Shown here one piece after another: positions 44,783 through 53,867 of a stretch of 55,219 bases of DNA. This DNA comes from Saprospiraceae bacterium (GTDB taxonomy: Bacteria; Bacteroidota; Bacteroidia; Chitinophagales; Saprospiraceae). The stretch is taken from contig JALWRC010000069.1 in NCBI GenBank assembly GCA_027080725.1, positions 1-55,219 of the forward strand. The letters run 5' to 3'. The first letter of the stretch is position 1, and each line of letters starts with the position of its first letter. Under the pieces are notes generated by a model, which made no database searches, had not been told where the DNA came from, and was given only the letters and a program-made list of their open reading frames with translations. The translations under genes and the position numbers were made by a program.

Positions 44783-45185
44783 AATACAGTTTTAGTTTCT
44801 CAACAAAAAAATCGGGCATATCAACGGTTTTTTTGATCACCGGGTCATAGAAGCAGAGTTTCACCACTCCGGTATTTATCAGCTTCCCAGTGGGGTTTAT
44901 CAATTCGGTATGAAAAGTAATAAACCGATCCGGCATCTTTCGAATCTGTGTCTTAATCGAGAGGAGATCATCGTAGAAAGCCGGACGAAGATATTTGATT
45001 TCCATCGATACCACAGGCATAAAAATACCGTATTTTCGCTCAATCTCACTATATGCTAAACCTATTGCACGCAACGCTTCCGTTCTCCCAATCTCGTAGA
45101 ACATAGGATAATGCCCATAATACAAATATCCCATTTGGTCGGTTTGTCCGTAACGCACCCGCTCTTGTGTTATATGCTCGTACAT
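44775..45185 (-). CDS. Acyl-CoA thioesterase, hotdog fold (YbgC-like)
   Basis: This 136-residue single hotdog-domain protein has the 4-hydroxybenzoyl-CoA thioesterase pattern RVRYGQTDQMGYLYYGHYPMFYEIGRTE, which carries the catalytic Asp. The MPVVSMEIKYLRPAFYDDLL strand also fits. It hydrolyses short acyl-CoA or acyl-ACP. It lies upstream of, and overlaps, yihY and forms a small housekeeping unit with it. Confidence 0.85.
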   Translation of the reverse strand: MYEHITQERVRYGQTDQMGYLYYGHYPMFYEIGRTEALRAIGLAYSEIERKYGIFMPVVSMEIKYLRPAFYDDLLSIKTQIRKMPDRFITFHTELINPTGKLINTGVVKLCFYDPVIKKTVDMPDFFVEKLKLYFE

Positions 45186-45328
45186 GAGGCAAAGGTAAGA
45201 CTTCCGAAGGATATGGAGAAAGCCGTGCCTCTCAACGTTCAGGGATTATGAAAAATAAAAATAATACCTAATTTTACACACTCATTTGGATGAACTAACC
45301 TGTCCGGAATACACAAAAACAAAATGAC

Positions 45329-45922
45329 ATGACCAATTTATTAAAAAAATCTTTTCTTAGCGATCCACAAAATATCATAGCAATAGGAGTAACCTTTATT
45401 AGCTTATGCGCCTTGATTGTCTCTGCCATCCAAACGAAAGTCTTAATAGAAGAACGGGAGCTGATGCGTGAATACTCCAGAGCATCGGTGTGGCCAAACA
45501 TAGAAATTGGTCAAGACAAATCGCAAAACAAAAATGACGGAAGCATCAACCTGCTGCATTTTACTCTCAGAAATAGTGGGGTTGGACCGGCAATCATTAC
45601 AGATGTCAAAGTGAGTTACCGGGATTCGATCGCCCATAACTGGTGGCATTTATTCAAGATTATGGGAATACCGGATTCCATCGAACAGTATATCGGTAAT
45701 GTGCACTTTAATGGCAAAGTCATTCCGATTGGTGAAAATATTACCATCCTGAACTTAGACAACAATTTACCTCTCGCTAACGAATTCTTCAAACGCCAAA
45801 AAGGATTGTCCATGCAAGTTTACTTTAAGTCGATCTATGGAGAGCAGTGGAAATGGGACAAGGGAAAGATAACCAAGCTCGATAAGTTTGAGGGCTTACC
45901 TAAGGAAGACCAGTTTTGGTGA
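45329..45922 (+). CDS. Hypothetical membrane-anchored protein
   Basis: This 197-residue protein has one N-terminal membrane helix (IIAIGVTFISLCALIVSAI), then a short charged segment and a beta-rich soluble domain (HFTLRNSGVGPAIITDVKVSY). That layout, with a phrase like 'NSGVGPA', is common in small bacterial proteins with an Ig-like fold. I cannot name a function. It stands alone between genes on the other strand. Lower GC than the glycan locus is noticeable by eye. Confidence 0.6.
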   Translation: MTNLLKKSFLSDPQNIIAIGVTFISLCALIVSAIQTKVLIEERELMREYSRASVWPNIEIGQDKSQNKNDGSINLLHFTLRNSGVGPAIITDVKVSYRDSIAHNWWHLFKIMGIPDSIEQYIGNVHFNGKVIPIGENITILNLDNNLPLANEFFKRQKGLSMQVYFKSIYGEQWKWDKGKITKLDKFEGLPKEDQFW

Positions 45923-46108
45923 TGCATCTGCCCCAAGTACGGTTATTCCCTAAATAGTGTATGCAAGAAAACTCTTCAAAATTAGAAATGTATCTTTTGG
46001 CGATCTTTTTATTTTTCTCAACTCACTGATGCCCAGACATCACTTCGTCTCGAAAAATGAAAAAGCTCATCCAAAATCTATCATTTCGTAAAATTTGACA
46101 GTTTTCTG

Positions 46109-46525
46109 TCAAACACTAAATAAATACTTGTCGCAATAGCGTTTAATTGTTTCCTTGTTCATTTTATACTCGGCCCAAACAGAAGCACACCACTTCTTTA
46201 TCATCTCATCCCGGTTCGATTTACTTTCCAACACTTCAACAATTGTCACATCACCTCGTTTCACCGGAAGTACGACTTCAGGAATGTCATTTTTGTGTCC
46301 GGACAGCAATGTGTGCGCTCTTTGAATTTGCTTTCCGGTATATTTTTTTTCATTTAACAAATAAAGCCCAACTAATGAAAAAAATAAGCTTATTCTCTTC
46401 GTGTGCTCGGTGACATTTTGAGCCGTATATGCATCCACAACTAATTGATGAATAAAATAATCAGCATCTGGATGGGATAAGGTATAAAATGACAATTCTT
46501 CAAAAAGATGGTTGTTTGTGGTCAT
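46109..46525 (-). CDS. DUF5946-like hypothetical protein
   Basis: This 138-residue protein has HPDADYFIHQLVVDAYTAQN, LFFSLVGLYLLNEKKYTGKQIQRAH and KKWCASVWAEY. This resembles the DUF5946 pattern as I remember it. It is alpha-helical, soluble and without a signal. Its function is unknown. It is probably monocistronic. Confidence 0.6.
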   Translation of the reverse strand: MTTNNHLFEELSFYTLSHPDADYFIHQLVVDAYTAQNVTEHTKRISLFFSLVGLYLLNEKKYTGKQIQRAHTLLSGHKNDIPEVVLPVKRGDVTIVEVLESKSNRDEMIKKWCASVWAEYKMNKETIKRYCDKYLFSV

Positions 46526-46634
46526 GAAAAAGTCTCTTTAAGTATAGATATAATACAAGGCAATGCAAACACATACTCCTTTCTCCTTTTTAGCATTCTC
46601 TTCACGGATACCCCAATTCTTCAGACAGTGCGCA

Positions 46635-47159
46635 TTAATCCTTTAACAACTCTTCTATTCGATTAATATTCTCAATACTCTTACCATAATCGACGAGGGA
46701 GGTTTTCAGCTTGGGATAGCTGGTTATTTGATATTCAAATCCCGTTTCGCTCCTATTTTTGAGGACTATCTTGATGATTTCACCCCATGATTTCCATGAT
46801 ATGCCTGTCTTTAAGAGAATTCCATTTTCTATCTCCTTCACCCTCATTTTTCGAGTGGCCGAATCTGCTTTGAGTTTGTCAGTGAGCTCGGATAAACTCA
46901 AACGGGAGTTCACTTTTCTCGATTGACGCACTCCAATGTTATCATCGTCTATCTCGCGAACTCCCAATTTTCTAAGCATATGTATGTGCCAAGAGACTAA
47001 AACCAATGACATGGTAAGGCCAAAAAAGAACATTAAAAACAAGAATCTCCCCCACCTAAATCCATTTCCAAATGCCCAATCAACCCCCATCATACAAAGG
47101 CCATAGGGTACTCCGGTCAAAAAAAAAGTCTTTACGTATAGTCTTGTAATTGGCTTCAT
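46635..47159 (-). CDS. Hypothetical two-helix membrane protein
   Basis: This 174-residue protein has two adjacent membrane helices near residues 10-30 and 35-60 (FFLTGVPYGLCMMG, FLFLMFFFGLTMSLVLVSW). A soluble C-terminal domain of about 100 residues follows. The family was not recognised. It lies between DUF5946 and the SRPBCC-like gene, both on the same strand. Confidence 0.55.
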   Translation of the reverse strand: MKPITRLYVKTFFLTGVPYGLCMMGVDWAFGNGFRWGRFLFLMFFFGLTMSLVLVSWHIHMLRKLGVREIDDDNIGVRQSRKVNSRLSLSELTDKLKADSATRKMRVKEIENGILLKTGISWKSWGEIIKIVLKNRSETGFEYQITSYPKLKTSLVDYGKSIENINRIEELLKD

Positions 47160-47302
47160 AAATGTATGTTTTATTAATTGCTAAACAATGTGGGATATAT
47201 TTGCCATTCATAACTTCCCAACCTTACGATATTAATACCACAGCCATACACATCATGTCAAGAATAGCGACAACTACAGACAATTTAAATGAATGGCGAC
47301 AG

Positions 47303-48220
47303 CTATTTATCGTACTTCTTTTTTAGGTCATTGTTTAAGTTTTCAAATACATAATCGTGCTCCTGGCTAATTCCTATTTCCTCTAATGGTCGCCAATATA
47401 TTCTGGGTCGCAACATGGAGGTATACGTTGTTATTCTTGTGAGCTTACAGCCGTGCGCGCCTATCTGCTCAAAATAATAGATAGCTTCTTTAAACCCGAG
47501 CCATTTTCTACCCGTCAGTTGATAGTCTATGACATCCATTTTCAAGATTTTCCCGGGTTCAAGTTGCGTGATTCGTTCAGTTATTGTCCCTCCGTTAAAA
47601 TAGCAAATACGGGTTCCTCCGACTTTTTCAGACTGTAACACACATTTGTTTGGGATGGGCAAATCGACTTTCATCAAAAATGGCTTCTCAGCAATCAAGG
47701 TATCAACAGACTTAATGGCATGATATACTTTCTCCGGGGAATACGGGAAGACTCTTTCTGTTTTTACCGATATTATTTTAGACCCGCTATTTGAAATATA
47801 CTTTTCAATAGGCGATCCAAAGAGCAATACTAACAAAGGAAGCGTCATTACATGTAGATTATTCTTTGGTTTAATCATCCCCCATTTCTTCAAAAGTTTA
47901 TTTGTCAATATTCCCAGCCATAGCAATAAGATAATTTCCGGAATTGCCAAAAGGACACAGACTAGCCCCTCTAACCCTGCGGAAAGTATAAAAATCAAAA
48001 AGACGAGCAAACCCAGAAATAAGCCTAAGTATCCCCATTCTTTTTGTTGGATTTCACCTATGGTAACCCCCAAAGAAAAAGGCAACAACACAAAAATAAC
48101 CCAACCATATTCTGCGAGACCAAAGTGAAGCATTGCGAATCCGGTTCCTAAATAAATCAGAGATAGAAAGATGGATATCCTAAAGCTCCTGTGCTTTACT
48201 ATTTCAGATACTTTATTCAT
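47303..48220 (-). CDS. Membrane protein with C-terminal SRPBCC-like domain
   Basis: This 305-residue protein has four or five membrane helices in residues 15-170. A cytoplasmic or periplasmic domain follows (about 175-305) with VFPYSPEKVYHAIKSVD, GGTRICYFNGGTITERI and KILKMDVIDY. It resembles a START/SRPBCC ligand-binding fold (polyketide cyclase type). A membrane region fused to SRPBCC is seen in a few Bacteroidota proteins, and the function is unknown. Confidence 0.6.
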   Translation of the reverse strand: MNKVSEIVKHRSFRISIFLSLIYLGTGFAMLHFGLAEYGWVIFVLLPFSLGVTIGEIQQKEWGYLGLFLGLLVFLIFILSAGLEGLVCVLLAIPEIILLLWLGILTNKLLKKWGMIKPKNNLHVMTLPLLVLLFGSPIEKYISNSGSKIISVKTERVFPYSPEKVYHAIKSVDTLIAEKPFLMKVDLPIPNKCVLQSEKVGGTRICYFNGGTITERITQLEPGKILKMDVIDYQLTGRKWLGFKEAIYYFEQIGAHGCKLTRITTYTSMLRPRIYWRPLEEIGISQEHDYVFENLNNDLKKKYDK

Positions 48221-48518
48221 TTAGTCAGACTCGTATTTACAAATTGTGTGATAATCATCACAATCATCTCTTCTCAAGGATATGCCCTATTAGAATTCAC
48301 CAATTAGACCCATTATATCCGCTAAGGTAATAAAGACCATCAAAACATACAATATTTCACCAATATTTTGCCCCTTAACAAGCGGTTTGTAAGGGGAGCC
48401 GGAGCACAAATCCCCCCTTACCAGAAACGACCTGAGACTATACCTACTATAGGCCGACGCCTGGCAGTACTCCCCGAATTCCTATTCCTGACATGGGCAA
48501 CAATGGTAAGGTTATCCA
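48221..48518. other. Intergenic region, mostly featureless
   Basis: About 300 bases between two minus-strand genes. The only structure seen is an 8-bp inverted repeat (GTAAGGGG/CCCCTTAC, near 48388-48421) without a T-run. It could be a weak end signal for the gene to its right. Confidence 0.4.
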
Positions 48519-50135
48519 TTACCTCCCTACCATCACCGTCAATACCTGTACACCTCTCTCCGTCTCGCAGACGAGCCGGTACAATCCGGGCTGCAAATCA
48601 GAAGGGGGAATGGATATAAGTCCAACCCGGGGCTCCGGAAAAGCCCGGGAGAAGACGGTCCTCCCTCTTGTGTCAATTAACCGAACCCTGCGGACCGGCA
48701 CAGAAGAAGTCCACACGATGGGTTGGTGGCTTCCTATGGGATTCCCCAGGAGACGGAGCACCTCCGGTTGGTTCCCACCACCCGTAAAGACGTGGGTGGT
48801 TCCCTCCTTGACAACAGGCGTTCGGATAGATTTATCCAATTGCCAATCCGGATGACAGCAACTCGCATACGCTCCTCGCCGGCGCCAGGTTTCCTTGCGC
48901 CCGCCAAATCCATAAGCCGCATCTTCCAATCCATCGTATAAGGCATGGTTGATCCTATATCCGTAAAGTTTATCTTCTTTAGGAGTCATCACACAGGAGG
49001 TGATATCCTGCGAAGGGGAAACCAAATAATCCCCCACTTGATCATAACCGTGCTCGATGTTATCCATCTTGATGGGAGCGTTTTTGATGCCCCGGTCGCT
49101 AAACACAGCATTTCCATTGACGATTTGCTTGTAAGCGGGGTCGGGCCGGTAGAAGAATATGGAGCGCCCTTTGGTCCAGATGGTGTTTTGAAAAATATAT
49201 ATGCGATGCGGCTTTCTCCCGTGATGCTCCTGGATTTGGATGCCTCCACCATCCGGATACTTATTGATGAGGATATTATGATGAAATGCGAGGTTGCCCG
49301 TCCCCTGGAAGAGTTTTTCTGTCTGATTCTGCCAAAAGAGATTTCCATAGATCTCGTACATATCGTCCTTTCCGGCGGTCGTCGGAGGAAATGCCCCAAC
49401 GAGGAGGTTGGGTCTTGCACTATTGCCCGGGACGTCTTCTTCTTTGACGAACGTGTTGTAGCGGATAATCGTCCTGCCCCTTTGAGGCATTCCGGGGGTG
49501 GTCCTGGTCCGGTCATTTTGCCGTTTTATCTGAAGATTGTACCCGGTCGTATTCATGATGAGGTTGTACTCGATAAGGCCATTGACGAAGGCCTCTTCTC
49601 CGTTGGAATTGCCGAGGTACATCCCCGTACCGGCTCCGATGATGGTATTGTGGTGGATATGCCAATCCCAGGAAGGACACTTCGTACTGATGCCCACCGT
49701 CTGCTGCTCCGGACCGTGATTAATAATGCGGAGATGGTGAAGGGTGATATGATGGGTCCAGTTGCCCGAATTGCCTTCTGCCTTTACCGCATCAACATAA
49801 TTGATGTGCTTACCATCGATGGTCAGGTATGAAATGGTTAAGTAAGCGCATCTGGTCAAACTGACGGTGTTGCAGCAAGCATTTCCCGGAAATACAGCCT
49901 CCTTACCACCCTGAGGCCCGGAAATGACGATGGGTGCAGCCTCCTCTCCCACCACATCGACCAGTCGCAGACGATCGACATAAATCCCTTCTCCCAGCAA
50001 CAAGGTATCGCCCGGTTGAAGCCGGGTGATAAAGCTTTTGTAATCTCCGGGGGTGGCGTGATAGGTTGTCGCCCTCAAAAGAGGCAGGGAGAGCAAATAG
50101 ACAAAGGCGAATAAAAACGATAATGTACCTTGCAT
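48519..50135 (-). CDS. T9SS-sorted right-handed beta-helix protein
   Basis: The start MQGTLSFLFAFVYLLSLPLL (50135) gives a signal peptide and 538 residues. The parallel beta-helix runs from about 25 to 400 (LTISYLTIDGKHINYVDAVK, WHIHHNTIIGAGTGMYLGN, LAFHHNILINKY, IYIFQNTIWTKG). A C-terminal Por-like sorting domain closes the protein (VRRVRLIDTRGRTVFSR to LTVMVGR). It is not closely like the other two beta-helix families here. Glycan lyases and epimerases use this fold, but no catalytic triad can be assigned. It lies outside the LacI-controlled cluster, as no operator is seen upstream. Confidence 0.7.
   Translation of the reverse strand: MQGTLSFLFAFVYLLSLPLLRATTYHATPGDYKSFITRLQPGDTLLLGEGIYVDRLRLVDVVGEEAAPIVISGPQGGKEAVFPGNACCNTVSLTRCAYLTISYLTIDGKHINYVDAVKAEGNSGNWTHHITLHHLRIINHGPEQQTVGISTKCPSWDWHIHHNTIIGAGTGMYLGNSNGEEAFVNGLIEYNLIMNTTGYNLQIKRQNDRTRTTPGMPQRGRTIIRYNTFVKEEDVPGNSARPNLLVGAFPPTTAGKDDMYEIYGNLFWQNQTEKLFQGTGNLAFHHNILINKYPDGGGIQIQEHHGRKPHRIYIFQNTIWTKGRSIFFYRPDPAYKQIVNGNAVFSDRGIKNAPIKMDNIEHGYDQVGDYLVSPSQDITSCVMTPKEDKLYGYRINHALYDGLEDAAYGFGGRKETWRRRGAYASCCHPDWQLDKSIRTPVVKEGTTHVFTGGGNQPEVLRLLGNPIGSHQPIVWTSSVPVRRVRLIDTRGRTVFSRAFPEPRVGLISIPPSDLQPGLYRLVCETERGVQVLTVMVGR
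49826..49838 (+). repeat. Dispersed 13-bp word, exact copy 5
   Basis: GGTATGAAATGGT lies inside the beta-helix gene on the opposite strand, read as TISY in the LTISYLTIDG segment. Confidence 0.7.
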
Positions 50136-50351
50136 GTGTTTGCTTTTAATGGTCAACAGCAATATCAGCCATAAATTTACAATAAAAATAAATAAGGATG
50201 GAAATGTCAGTGCTGAGGTGCTGGGGTGTGTATTACAACTAACAATGCTATCTATCAATCTAACGTTGATGGTTGAACACCCCTTTTCGGCAATGGCACA
50301 GTCAACAATAAAATTGCTGAGTGTTTTTGTTATGAAAAACAAAAATATTCC

Positions 50352-50359
50352 TATATTTG
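50352..50359 (+). promoter_or_regulatory. TAnnTTTG promoter element
   Basis: TATATTTG lies 64 bases before the start of the gene at 50424, with a TTTTTG stretch about 20 bases upstream. Confidence 0.6.
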
Positions 50360-50423
50360 CTCTGAGGCCGCCTTATTCCAACCGCTTAATGAAGAAAGCT
50401 TTATAACTCAAAACACATTCAAC

Positions 50424-52010
50424 ATGAAAAGATTGCTACTCCTCTCGTTACTCCTCAGCGCCTTTCATCTTACCGGCCAAATCTCCGATCATTCTGTGCG
50501 CTTTAAGGACTATACTCCAAAATGGAATCATATCGTCGTGGACTCCACCTATCTCGGTGTCCCGGAATACAACGGAGTCCAACACCTGGATCGTTCCATC
50601 CTACAAACCATCATTACAAAAGATGCCATATATAAGACCTACATCAATATCAAAAACAGCTGGCAGGGCGGACTGGTCGAAAAAGTCAACCTCCTGGATG
50701 GGCATATCCTCTGGTCATCCCCCTACGACCTTCGGACTACAGATGAACGAGAGATTCCGCAGGATCATTACCTCGATGATGATGGGCACCTTGTCGTACT
50801 CGGGTTTCGCGCTGCGAAACCTCCTATATATAAAGGATACCTATGGTCAGATGGGACCTTTGTAAAGCGGACCTATGATATCGCTTCCGGAGAACTCATC
50901 GACTATCGGTATGGGGATAAAAAGGACACCACCACAGCACACATATATTGGTCCCCCATTTGGCCCTCGGTTCGAATTCTTCCAATATCCGCCAACAATT
51001 TTCTATACATTTTAAATGATGGAAGTGTGAACTTTAGAAATATCTACATGCAAGAGGATGGCACCAAAATACTCGACACCTTATACCAAGCACCGGAAAC
51101 GAAGTACACTAGAGCTTCCTCCAATCAAATTATCCGCATTCATCCGGATTCCTTACTGGTTTTATTCCACAACATCAAGTTCGAAAACAATCGGTTTGTA
51201 AAAGACTCCTTCCTCTTGCAAGCGCATTATTACGATACGGATTGGAAGCAGGTGCGCACCGTTGACCTCATGGATAAAGTAGCGCCGGCTACCACCTTCT
51301 ACCTCATCTCCGCAGATGACGAATTTTATAATATTTTAAGGGTAGATGGTGAAAGTCCTACTGATAACAGCAACTTACTTTTTGACCACCGATGGAATCT
51401 TATAGGGGAAATCCCCTGGATTTCAGCGTTTAACACTTCGCGCACCCAATACACCAAGCTCAAAAACGAGCCGGGATACCTATACGTGACTACGACAAAA
51501 AATCCTTCCAGGATGAAATTCTATAAGGCAGACTATCAGGGCCATATCTCCCATCTTCGTACCTTGGATATGCTGGCCCCCAATGTCAAGGTAGAGAGCG
51601 TACATGCGCTGGACGGAGGAGACCTTTTACTGGTCTGTCACGCCTATTATAAGCCGAGTAAAGACCCACTGAATCCGGACTTCCGCCAGATCAATATCCT
51701 TCGGATAGATGGCAAAGATCTCGGGTTGGTGACCAAGACAGGGGATATTTCGAGTAGTAGTTCTGAAGATTACAAAATCCTGGAAAACCCTGTGTCGAGT
51801 GGGAGCATACGATTGTCGTTCGGGACGTCTTTTTCCGGTAAGGTCATCTTGTCAGATGTACGGGGAGGGAAGCTTCGTACCTACACTTTCGACAGGACTA
51901 AAGACGCTGTTCTCAGTGTAGAAGGGCTACCCCCAGGGGAGTATTTCATACAGCCTCAATCGAGTACAAAACAATTTGAAGCGAAGAAGGTGGTGATTCT
52001 CCCGAGGTGA
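50424..52010 (+). CDS. T9SS-sorted secreted protein of unknown function
   Basis: This 528-residue protein has a signal peptide (LLLLSLLLSAFHLTGQ) and a body of repeated beta-strand segments with Trp and Asp (VNLLDGHILWSSPYDLR, LDDDGHLVVLGF, GSVNFRNIYMQEDG). These resemble a beta-propeller. A C-terminal Por sorting domain follows (ILENPVSSGSIRLSF to VVILPR). Its role cannot be named. It has its own promoter and converges on purH. Confidence 0.6.
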   Translation: MKRLLLLSLLLSAFHLTGQISDHSVRFKDYTPKWNHIVVDSTYLGVPEYNGVQHLDRSILQTIITKDAIYKTYINIKNSWQGGLVEKVNLLDGHILWSSPYDLRTTDEREIPQDHYLDDDGHLVVLGFRAAKPPIYKGYLWSDGTFVKRTYDIASGELIDYRYGDKKDTTTAHIYWSPIWPSVRILPISANNFLYILNDGSVNFRNIYMQEDGTKILDTLYQAPETKYTRASSNQIIRIHPDSLLVLFHNIKFENNRFVKDSFLLQAHYYDTDWKQVRTVDLMDKVAPATTFYLISADDEFYNILRVDGESPTDNSNLLFDHRWNLIGEIPWISAFNTSRTQYTKLKNEPGYLYVTTTKNPSRMKFYKADYQGHISHLRTLDMLAPNVKVESVHALDGGDLLLVCHAYYKPSKDPLNPDFRQINILRIDGKDLGLVTKTGDISSSSSEDYKILENPVSSGSIRLSFGTSFSGKVILSDVRGGKLRTYTFDRTKDAVLSVEGLPPGEYFIQPQSSTKQFEAKKVVILPR

Positions 52011-52031
52011 TGCATACGATAATGAGCCGAT

Positions 52032-52053
52032 ATCTAAAAATACACTTTTAGAT
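52032..52053 (+). terminator. Weak AT-rich hairpin after the T9SS gene
   Basis: ATCTAAAA (52032-52039) pairs with TTTTAGAT (52046-52053). It is AT-rich and lacks a run of T after the stem, so it is only a possible terminator. Confidence 0.3.
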
Positions 52054-52074
52054 GTTGGTTCACCCCCACCATCC

Positions 52075-52087
52075 ACCATTTCATACC
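52075..52087 (-). repeat. Dispersed 13-bp word, exact copy 6
   Basis: ACCATTTCATACC lies two bases past the purH stop codon in the convergent gap. Confidence 0.7.
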
Positions 52088-52089
52088 CG

Positions 52090-53610
52090 TCAATGCTTAA
52101 AATGCCTGTGTCCGGTAAAGACCATGGCCAGTTGGTTATTATCGCAGTAATCGATGCTGAGTCCGTCTTTAATCGAGCCTCCGGGCTGAACGACGGCGGT
52201 AATGCCGGTTTGATGGGCGAGCTCAATACTGTCCGGAAAAGGGAAAAAAGCGTCGGAAGCCATCACGGCCCCTTGCAGGTCAAATCCCATTCGCGAAGCT
52301 TTGTCGATGGCTTGACGGCAAGCATCCACCCGGGACGTCTGGCCACAGCCCATCCCCAGGAGTTGCTGATCTTTGATTAGGGCGATGGCATTGGACTTGA
52401 GATGCTTTACACACGCATTGGCAAAAATCATATCCTCCACTTCGCGGTCGGAAGGGGACTTCTTCGTGACGACTTTGAAGTCCTCCCGTCCATCGGATAC
52501 TCCGTCAGCATCTTGCACGATGGTGCCCTTCAGCAGGGCTTTAGCCAGTCGTCTGTTGCCGGAATAATCCTTTAGCCTCAGCAAGATGCGTTTGGACTTC
52601 TTAGAGAGAAAATCCAGGGCATCGTCATCAAAGCCGGGAGCAATCAGCACTTCGTAAAATATCTTGTCAATCTCCTGTGCCGTAGCCAAGTCGATGGGAT
52701 GGTTGGAGATCAAAATGCCACCGAAGGCGGATACGGGGTCTCCAGCCAATGCGGCCTTCCAGGCTTCTAAAACCGTCGGGCGAATGGCTACCCCGCAGGC
52801 ATTGGTGTGCTTCATCACGACAAAAGCGGGGGAAGCATCTTTAAACTCCGACATCAGATTGATGGCTGCATCTATATCTACCAAGTTATTATAGGAAAGC
52901 GCCTTGCCGTTGAGTTGGGTAAAGGAAGCTTCCAGATCTCCGTAGAACTCGGCGGATTGATGGGGATTCTCTCCATATCGCAATGGGGTACCGGGGCTGT
53001 AACTCCATCTCCATCCCGACACCTCCGTCCCTCTCTTCATCCAGTTGAATATAGCCGTATCGTAATGAGAGGAGACGGCAAATGCCCGAGCCGCGAGGTG
53101 CCGGCGTTGGTCGAGGCTCGTCTCTGCTCCCTCGTTGTCAACGATTTCAAGCAAATAATCATAATCCTCCATCGAAGGGACGACCACGACATCCTTATAG
53201 TTCTTAGCTGCCGCGCGGATGAGGGCAATGCCTCCAATGTCAATCTTTTCTATAATCTCATCTTCCTCTTCAGATGATTCCACCGTCTTCTCGAAGGGAT
53301 ACAAATCGACGATGACCAGGTCGAAGAGGGGAATCTCAAATTGGGCCAACTCAGACAAATGCCCTGCTTCTCTTCGCGCCAAAATACCACCAAACACCTT
53401 GGGGTGTAAGGTCTTGACCCGTCCATCCAAAATAGAGGGATACGCGGTGAGAGACTCCACGGCAGTGACCGGAAGGTCCAGGTCTTGTATAAATCGTTGG
53501 GTGCCACCGGTAGAGTACATCGTCACGCCTAAATCGTGCAATTTTTCCACGATAGGGCCGAGGCCGTCTTTATGAAAGACCGAAATCAGAGCATTGTTTA
53601 TTCTTTTCAT
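52090..53610 (-). CDS. purH: Bifunctional AICAR transformylase / IMP cyclohydrolase
   Basis: PurH performs the last two steps of inosine monophosphate synthesis. The 506-residue length fits. The N-terminal MGS-like domain (ALISVFHKDGLGPIVEKLHDLG, DLVIVDLYPFEKTV, IDIGGIALIRAAAKN) is the cyclohydrolase. The C-terminal domain has RYGENPHQSAEFYGD, KHTNACGVAI and DAFFPFPDSIELA, the transformylase signatures. The ATG sits exactly where a further copy of the leader repeat would begin: the sequence after copy B is CAGATGAAAAG. The promoter is about 250 bases upstream, so the mRNA leader contains repeat copies B and C. Confidence 0.96.
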   Translation of the reverse strand: MKRINNALISVFHKDGLGPIVEKLHDLGVTMYSTGGTQRFIQDLDLPVTAVESLTAYPSILDGRVKTLHPKVFGGILARREAGHLSELAQFEIPLFDLVIVDLYPFEKTVESSEEEDEIIEKIDIGGIALIRAAAKNYKDVVVVPSMEDYDYLLEIVDNEGAETSLDQRRHLAARAFAVSSHYDTAIFNWMKRGTEVSGWRWSYSPGTPLRYGENPHQSAEFYGDLEASFTQLNGKALSYNNLVDIDAAINLMSEFKDASPAFVVMKHTNACGVAIRPTVLEAWKAALAGDPVSAFGGILISNHPIDLATAQEIDKIFYEVLIAPGFDDDALDFLSKKSKRILLRLKDYSGNRRLAKALLKGTIVQDADGVSDGREDFKVVTKKSPSDREVEDMIFANACVKHLKSNAIALIKDQQLLGMGCGQTSRVDACRQAIDKASRMGFDLQGAVMASDAFFPFPDSIELAHQTGITAVVQPGGSIKDGLSIDYCDNNQLAMVFTGHRHFKH

Positions 53611-53717
53611 CTGTTTGCTTTTTATTGTCTTTTAAAGGTCAGATGGAACCTTTGATGATTAAAACAATCATTACTTTGTGTGTCTAATAATTGTTTTAAT
53701 CATGTCGGTTTCATCTG
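53608..53717 (-). repeat. Leader-type hairpin repeat, copy B (purH leader)
   Basis: Read on the minus strand, CAGATGAAACCGACA opens the unit. The inner stem pairs ATTAAAACAATTAT with ATGATTGTTTTAAT. The outer stem is closed by GGTTCCATCTG. TCTGACCTTTAAAAG and an A-rich spacer follow, ending at the purH start codon. It directly follows copy C. Confidence 0.75.
53700..53714 (-). other. Tiny reading frame MKPT in repeat copy B
   Basis: ATG AAA CCG ACA TGA. The frame ends at the foot of the inner hairpin stem, and an A-rich spacer lies in front of it. Confidence 0.4.
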
Positions 53718-53822
53718 TATATTTTTATTATCCATTAAGGTCAGATGGAATCTTTGATAGAAAATAATCCGGCCGATTGGTAAATAATCTCGTCAGATTA
53801 TTTTTTATGTCGATTTCATACC
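53718..53822 (-). repeat. Leader-type hairpin repeat, copy C (purH leader)
   Basis: GGTATGAAATCGACA opens the unit. The inner stem pairs AAAAATAATC with GATTATTTTC and has a different, GC-rich loop region. The outer stem pair reads ATC/GAT where copies A and B read ACC/GGT, a compensatory change. TCTGACCTT and an A-rich spacer lead into copy B. Confidence 0.7.
53805..53819 (-). other. Tiny reading frame MKST in repeat copy C
   Basis: ATG AAA TCG ACA TAA, at the same place in the unit as MKPT of copy B and MKPTRL of copy A. Confidence 0.4.
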
Positions 53823-53859
53823 AAAAATAATGGGTTAGTAAGCATTTGCGAAGAAGGCA

Positions 53860-53867
53860 CAAAAGTA
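53860..53867 (-). promoter_or_regulatory. TAnnTTTG promoter element of purH
   Basis: TACTTTTG on the minus strand lies 250 bases before the purH ATG and just before repeat copy C. It places both repeat copies in the transcribed leader. Confidence 0.6.
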
